The notes beneath the pieces were generated by a model. It saw only the letters and a program-made list of their open reading frames with translations, searched no databases and had not been told where the DNA came from. 64,000 bases of DNA from Chrysogorgia sp. JL179-B06 (Eukaryota > Cnidaria > Anthozoa > Scleralcyonacea > Chrysogorgiidae). Shown piece by piece: positions 1 through 64,000 of this stretch. Both the position numbers and the translations under genes were made by a program. The stretch is taken from NCBI GenBank assembly GCA_035772405.1, contig JAYKKM010000193.1:2627501-2691500 (forward strand). Reading direction: 5' to 3'. How positions within the stretch are numbered: position 1 is the first letter of the stretch; each line of letters begins with the position of its first letter.

Positions 1-20
1 AAATTATGAAACTCTGATCA

Positions 21-224
21 TTTAAGCCTGGTTGCCATTTGGTCGCCACGATCGCAACGATGTCATAGTGGTCGATGTAATAGAGTGTCGATCTATCTTG
101 TCTTTTGTCTGCTGTATTGCAAAGCAGTCTTTACTGATGCAGATATATAGATGGACACTCTATTACATCGACCACTATGACACAGTTGCGATCGTGGCGA
201 CCAAATGGAAACCAGGCTTTATAG
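21..224. repeat. Foldback hairpin element
   Basis: About 75-bp arms in inverted orientation: the left arm from aagcctggttgccatttggt is answered by the complement ending at 224, around a short loop near 100-148. It looks like a small non-autonomous inverted-repeat element; no coding content. Confidence 0.75.
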
Positions 225-256
225 AACCTCCGCGCGGGGAATTAGACGAAATATAA

Positions 257-1044
257 GGGACCGGTTATAAAGTATCTACAAGAGGGGGGTGGAGGAAAAA
301 TGATATTTGCTGAAAACATTTTCGCTCACCAAAATATCTGAGAATAATTTCATGCCCCTCTAAAAAGTTCGAGAAACATTTCGTACCCCTCAAACTACTC
401 TATTGCAATAGAAGTTGTTCCTCCAGTGTTATATTGTTAAATATCATGACGTTTTTATCTCGTAATATATGTTGGTGGCGATCGATGGCATTTTCCTGTC
501 TCAAAAGACAGTGGAACACTGCGTCATGGATTAGTTCCTTATATTTGTAGAGGTAAAATTCCTGCTGTAACTCCTCCTGTAAGATTTAGCGGATTGAGTT
601 ATGCAGTATAAATATGAGTTAATAAATTATAAACATTTGTAGGTTAACTTTTGAGCTTCCGACCCGCGTACTTGGGTCGTCTTCAGAGAAAGTATAACGT
701 TTATCATTTGCTGATCTATCGCCATGCAAAGCTTACAACAACATAAATATGAGTAAGTTTAGTAATGAGAGCAAGGGAAGGTCTTGTTTGGTACGTGGTC
801 TTATCATGAGATGCCCAAAATTCTTCTAAGGTTACGCAGGTGGAAGTTTAGTCGCTACCGTAAAGCAGTTTGCTAAGCATAAATGTTTTATAATATATTC
901 TCTGCTAAATTGGTCAGCTAAACATTGTTAAAAGCAACTACATTAAATATTGTCTTTTTCCGTACCCTCCAAGGATAATTTATAATTTTTCGTACCTTAA
1001 ATATCCTCCACACACCCCGTAGTAGATACTTTATGACCGGTCCC
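257..1044. mobile_element. PIF/Harbinger-like non-autonomous element
   Basis: 788 bp bounded by near-perfect inverted repeats starting gggaccggttataaagtat on the left and its complement on the right, each flanked by TAA. A 3-bp TAA/TTA target duplication is the hallmark of PIF/Harbinger transposons. The interior has no transposase. It includes a motif resembling a hammerhead core on the minus strand near 655-700 (weak). Confidence 0.55.
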
Positions 1045-1115
1045 TAACGCCGAGGGATGATATATACCGATGGCGAAGCCCGAGGAATGTATCATCCCGA
1101 GGGGTAATATTTCGT
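1045..1115. repeat. Short hairpin repeat
   Basis: Imperfect palindrome around gatgatatataccgatgg and its complement in aatgtatcatcccgagg. It resembles the hairpin modules at 44.3 and 44.6 kb. Confidence 0.4.
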
Positions 1116-1190
1116 TGAATTTCATGAGCGGAGGGTCATTCGACCTAGCGTGGTATTTAAACTATACAAAAACTGAGAAATGTAGCTTAC

Positions 1191-63432
<62,242 letters not shown>

Positions 63433-64000
63433 CTAAAATAAACGAAAATTAAACATACATACATGAAACAATTAGTAATGATATAAAAGAGTGATATAAA
63501 GTAGCCTGCGTGGCGGAGTTAGGGGGAGGGGAGAAAGCGGAAAGGCGAAGGGGGGAAGGATATGCCTGCACGAAAACCCCTTGTTTTTGGATTTCCGCCC
63601 ACATGAAGAACTGTCAAAAACAACCAATCAGCGACTAGCGGACTTTCCTCAATGATTAAAACATTTCACCGGCTCTGAAATATCCATGTCTGAAACTCCG
63701 AAAAAAGCTTGACTGCATCTGGTGGAAACAAGATTTATTTTGAACATTTATTCAAGCAATCGTGTAGACAAGGAAGCATATAGTTGATTCTGGCTGAGCC
63801 TGTGAATCCAACGGCTTTGCATTACCACGCAGTGAAACTTTGTCCGAGCGGGTTTGTAGGTCTTGCTGCAGAAAAATAAGAAATGCTTTTGAACTTTATA
63901 ACTTAACTTTATTAAAAAATCAGTATTAACACATGCGAAAGCAGGAAAAAGCAATGTTCCACCAACCGATAACATTAATAGCCCTGATAGAATGAAGCGA
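63433..64000. other. Intron upstream of the first recognised TRRAP exon
   Basis: Purine-rich block at 63515-63560. A minus-strand frame at 63748-63870 is preceded by a good acceptor (tttttctgcag) and followed by a stop and AATAAA, but it has no TRRAP similarity and I cannot place it. Confidence 0.35.

Noticed and set aside
655..700. Hammerhead-like CTGAAGA / GGAAGC motif on the minus strand.
   Set aside because: Stem II pairs well, but the GAAA box and cleavage triplet do not fit; kept only as a remark.
63748..63975. Minus-strand terminal-exon-like frame with acceptor, stop and AATAAA.
   Set aside because: No similarity to TRRAP or any family I know. A terminal exon here would lie inside the TRRAP transcript.

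Overview
The window is animal nuclear DNA: AT-rich, intron-dominated and packed with transposable elements. A reverse-reading gene runs through almost all of it. I recognise this gene as the ortholog of TRRAP, the giant HEAT-repeat/PIKK-related scaffold of the SAGA and NuA4/TIP60 histone acetyltransferase complexes. I could place 27 exons between 63432 and 1191, all on the minus strand. Together they are 2,457 bp (819 codons, under 4% of the window). Splice phases agree at every junction except the first, where one short exon was not found. The encoded stretch is part of the N-terminal HEAT solenoid, roughly the end of the first sixth to the middle of the protein. The start, the FAT domain and the pseudokinase lie outside the window. 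Divergence from the human protein (judged from memory), small exons and the repeat types suggest an early-branching marine invertebrate such as a cnidarian or a sponge. I cannot name the species.

Layout on the plus-strand scale, which is 3' to 5' for the gene. From 0 to 19.7 kb lie exons 27 to 17, separated by foldback elements, 5'-truncated LINEs and a Tc1/mariner remnant. From 19.8 to 26.4 kb is one intron holding a 5-kb, 18-bp minisatellite, the 3' end of a LINE reverse transcriptase, and a second small array of the same unit. From 26.6 to 38.7 kb lie exons 16 to 10, with a 1.7-kb array of a 59-bp unit in one intron. From 40.6 to 49.7 kb lie exons 9 to 5, an inverted pair of Penelope-like elements, a LINE end, a long TA run and a palindrome carrying two hammerhead-ribozyme-like cores. 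From 49.7 to 63.4 kb are a 55-bp array, more foldbacks, exons 4 to 1, tRNA-derived SINEs and four scattered copies of a ~630-bp inverted-repeat element.

The gene is one transcription unit; everything else is intronic cargo. Many inserts are nested, and several give exact target-site duplications or an internal empty-site comparison. The least ordinary signals are the minisatellite with two A/C binary positions per unit, a retroposon family with its tRNA-like part at the 3' end and the tail repeated in inverted orientation near the 5' end, and a set of hammerhead-like motifs.
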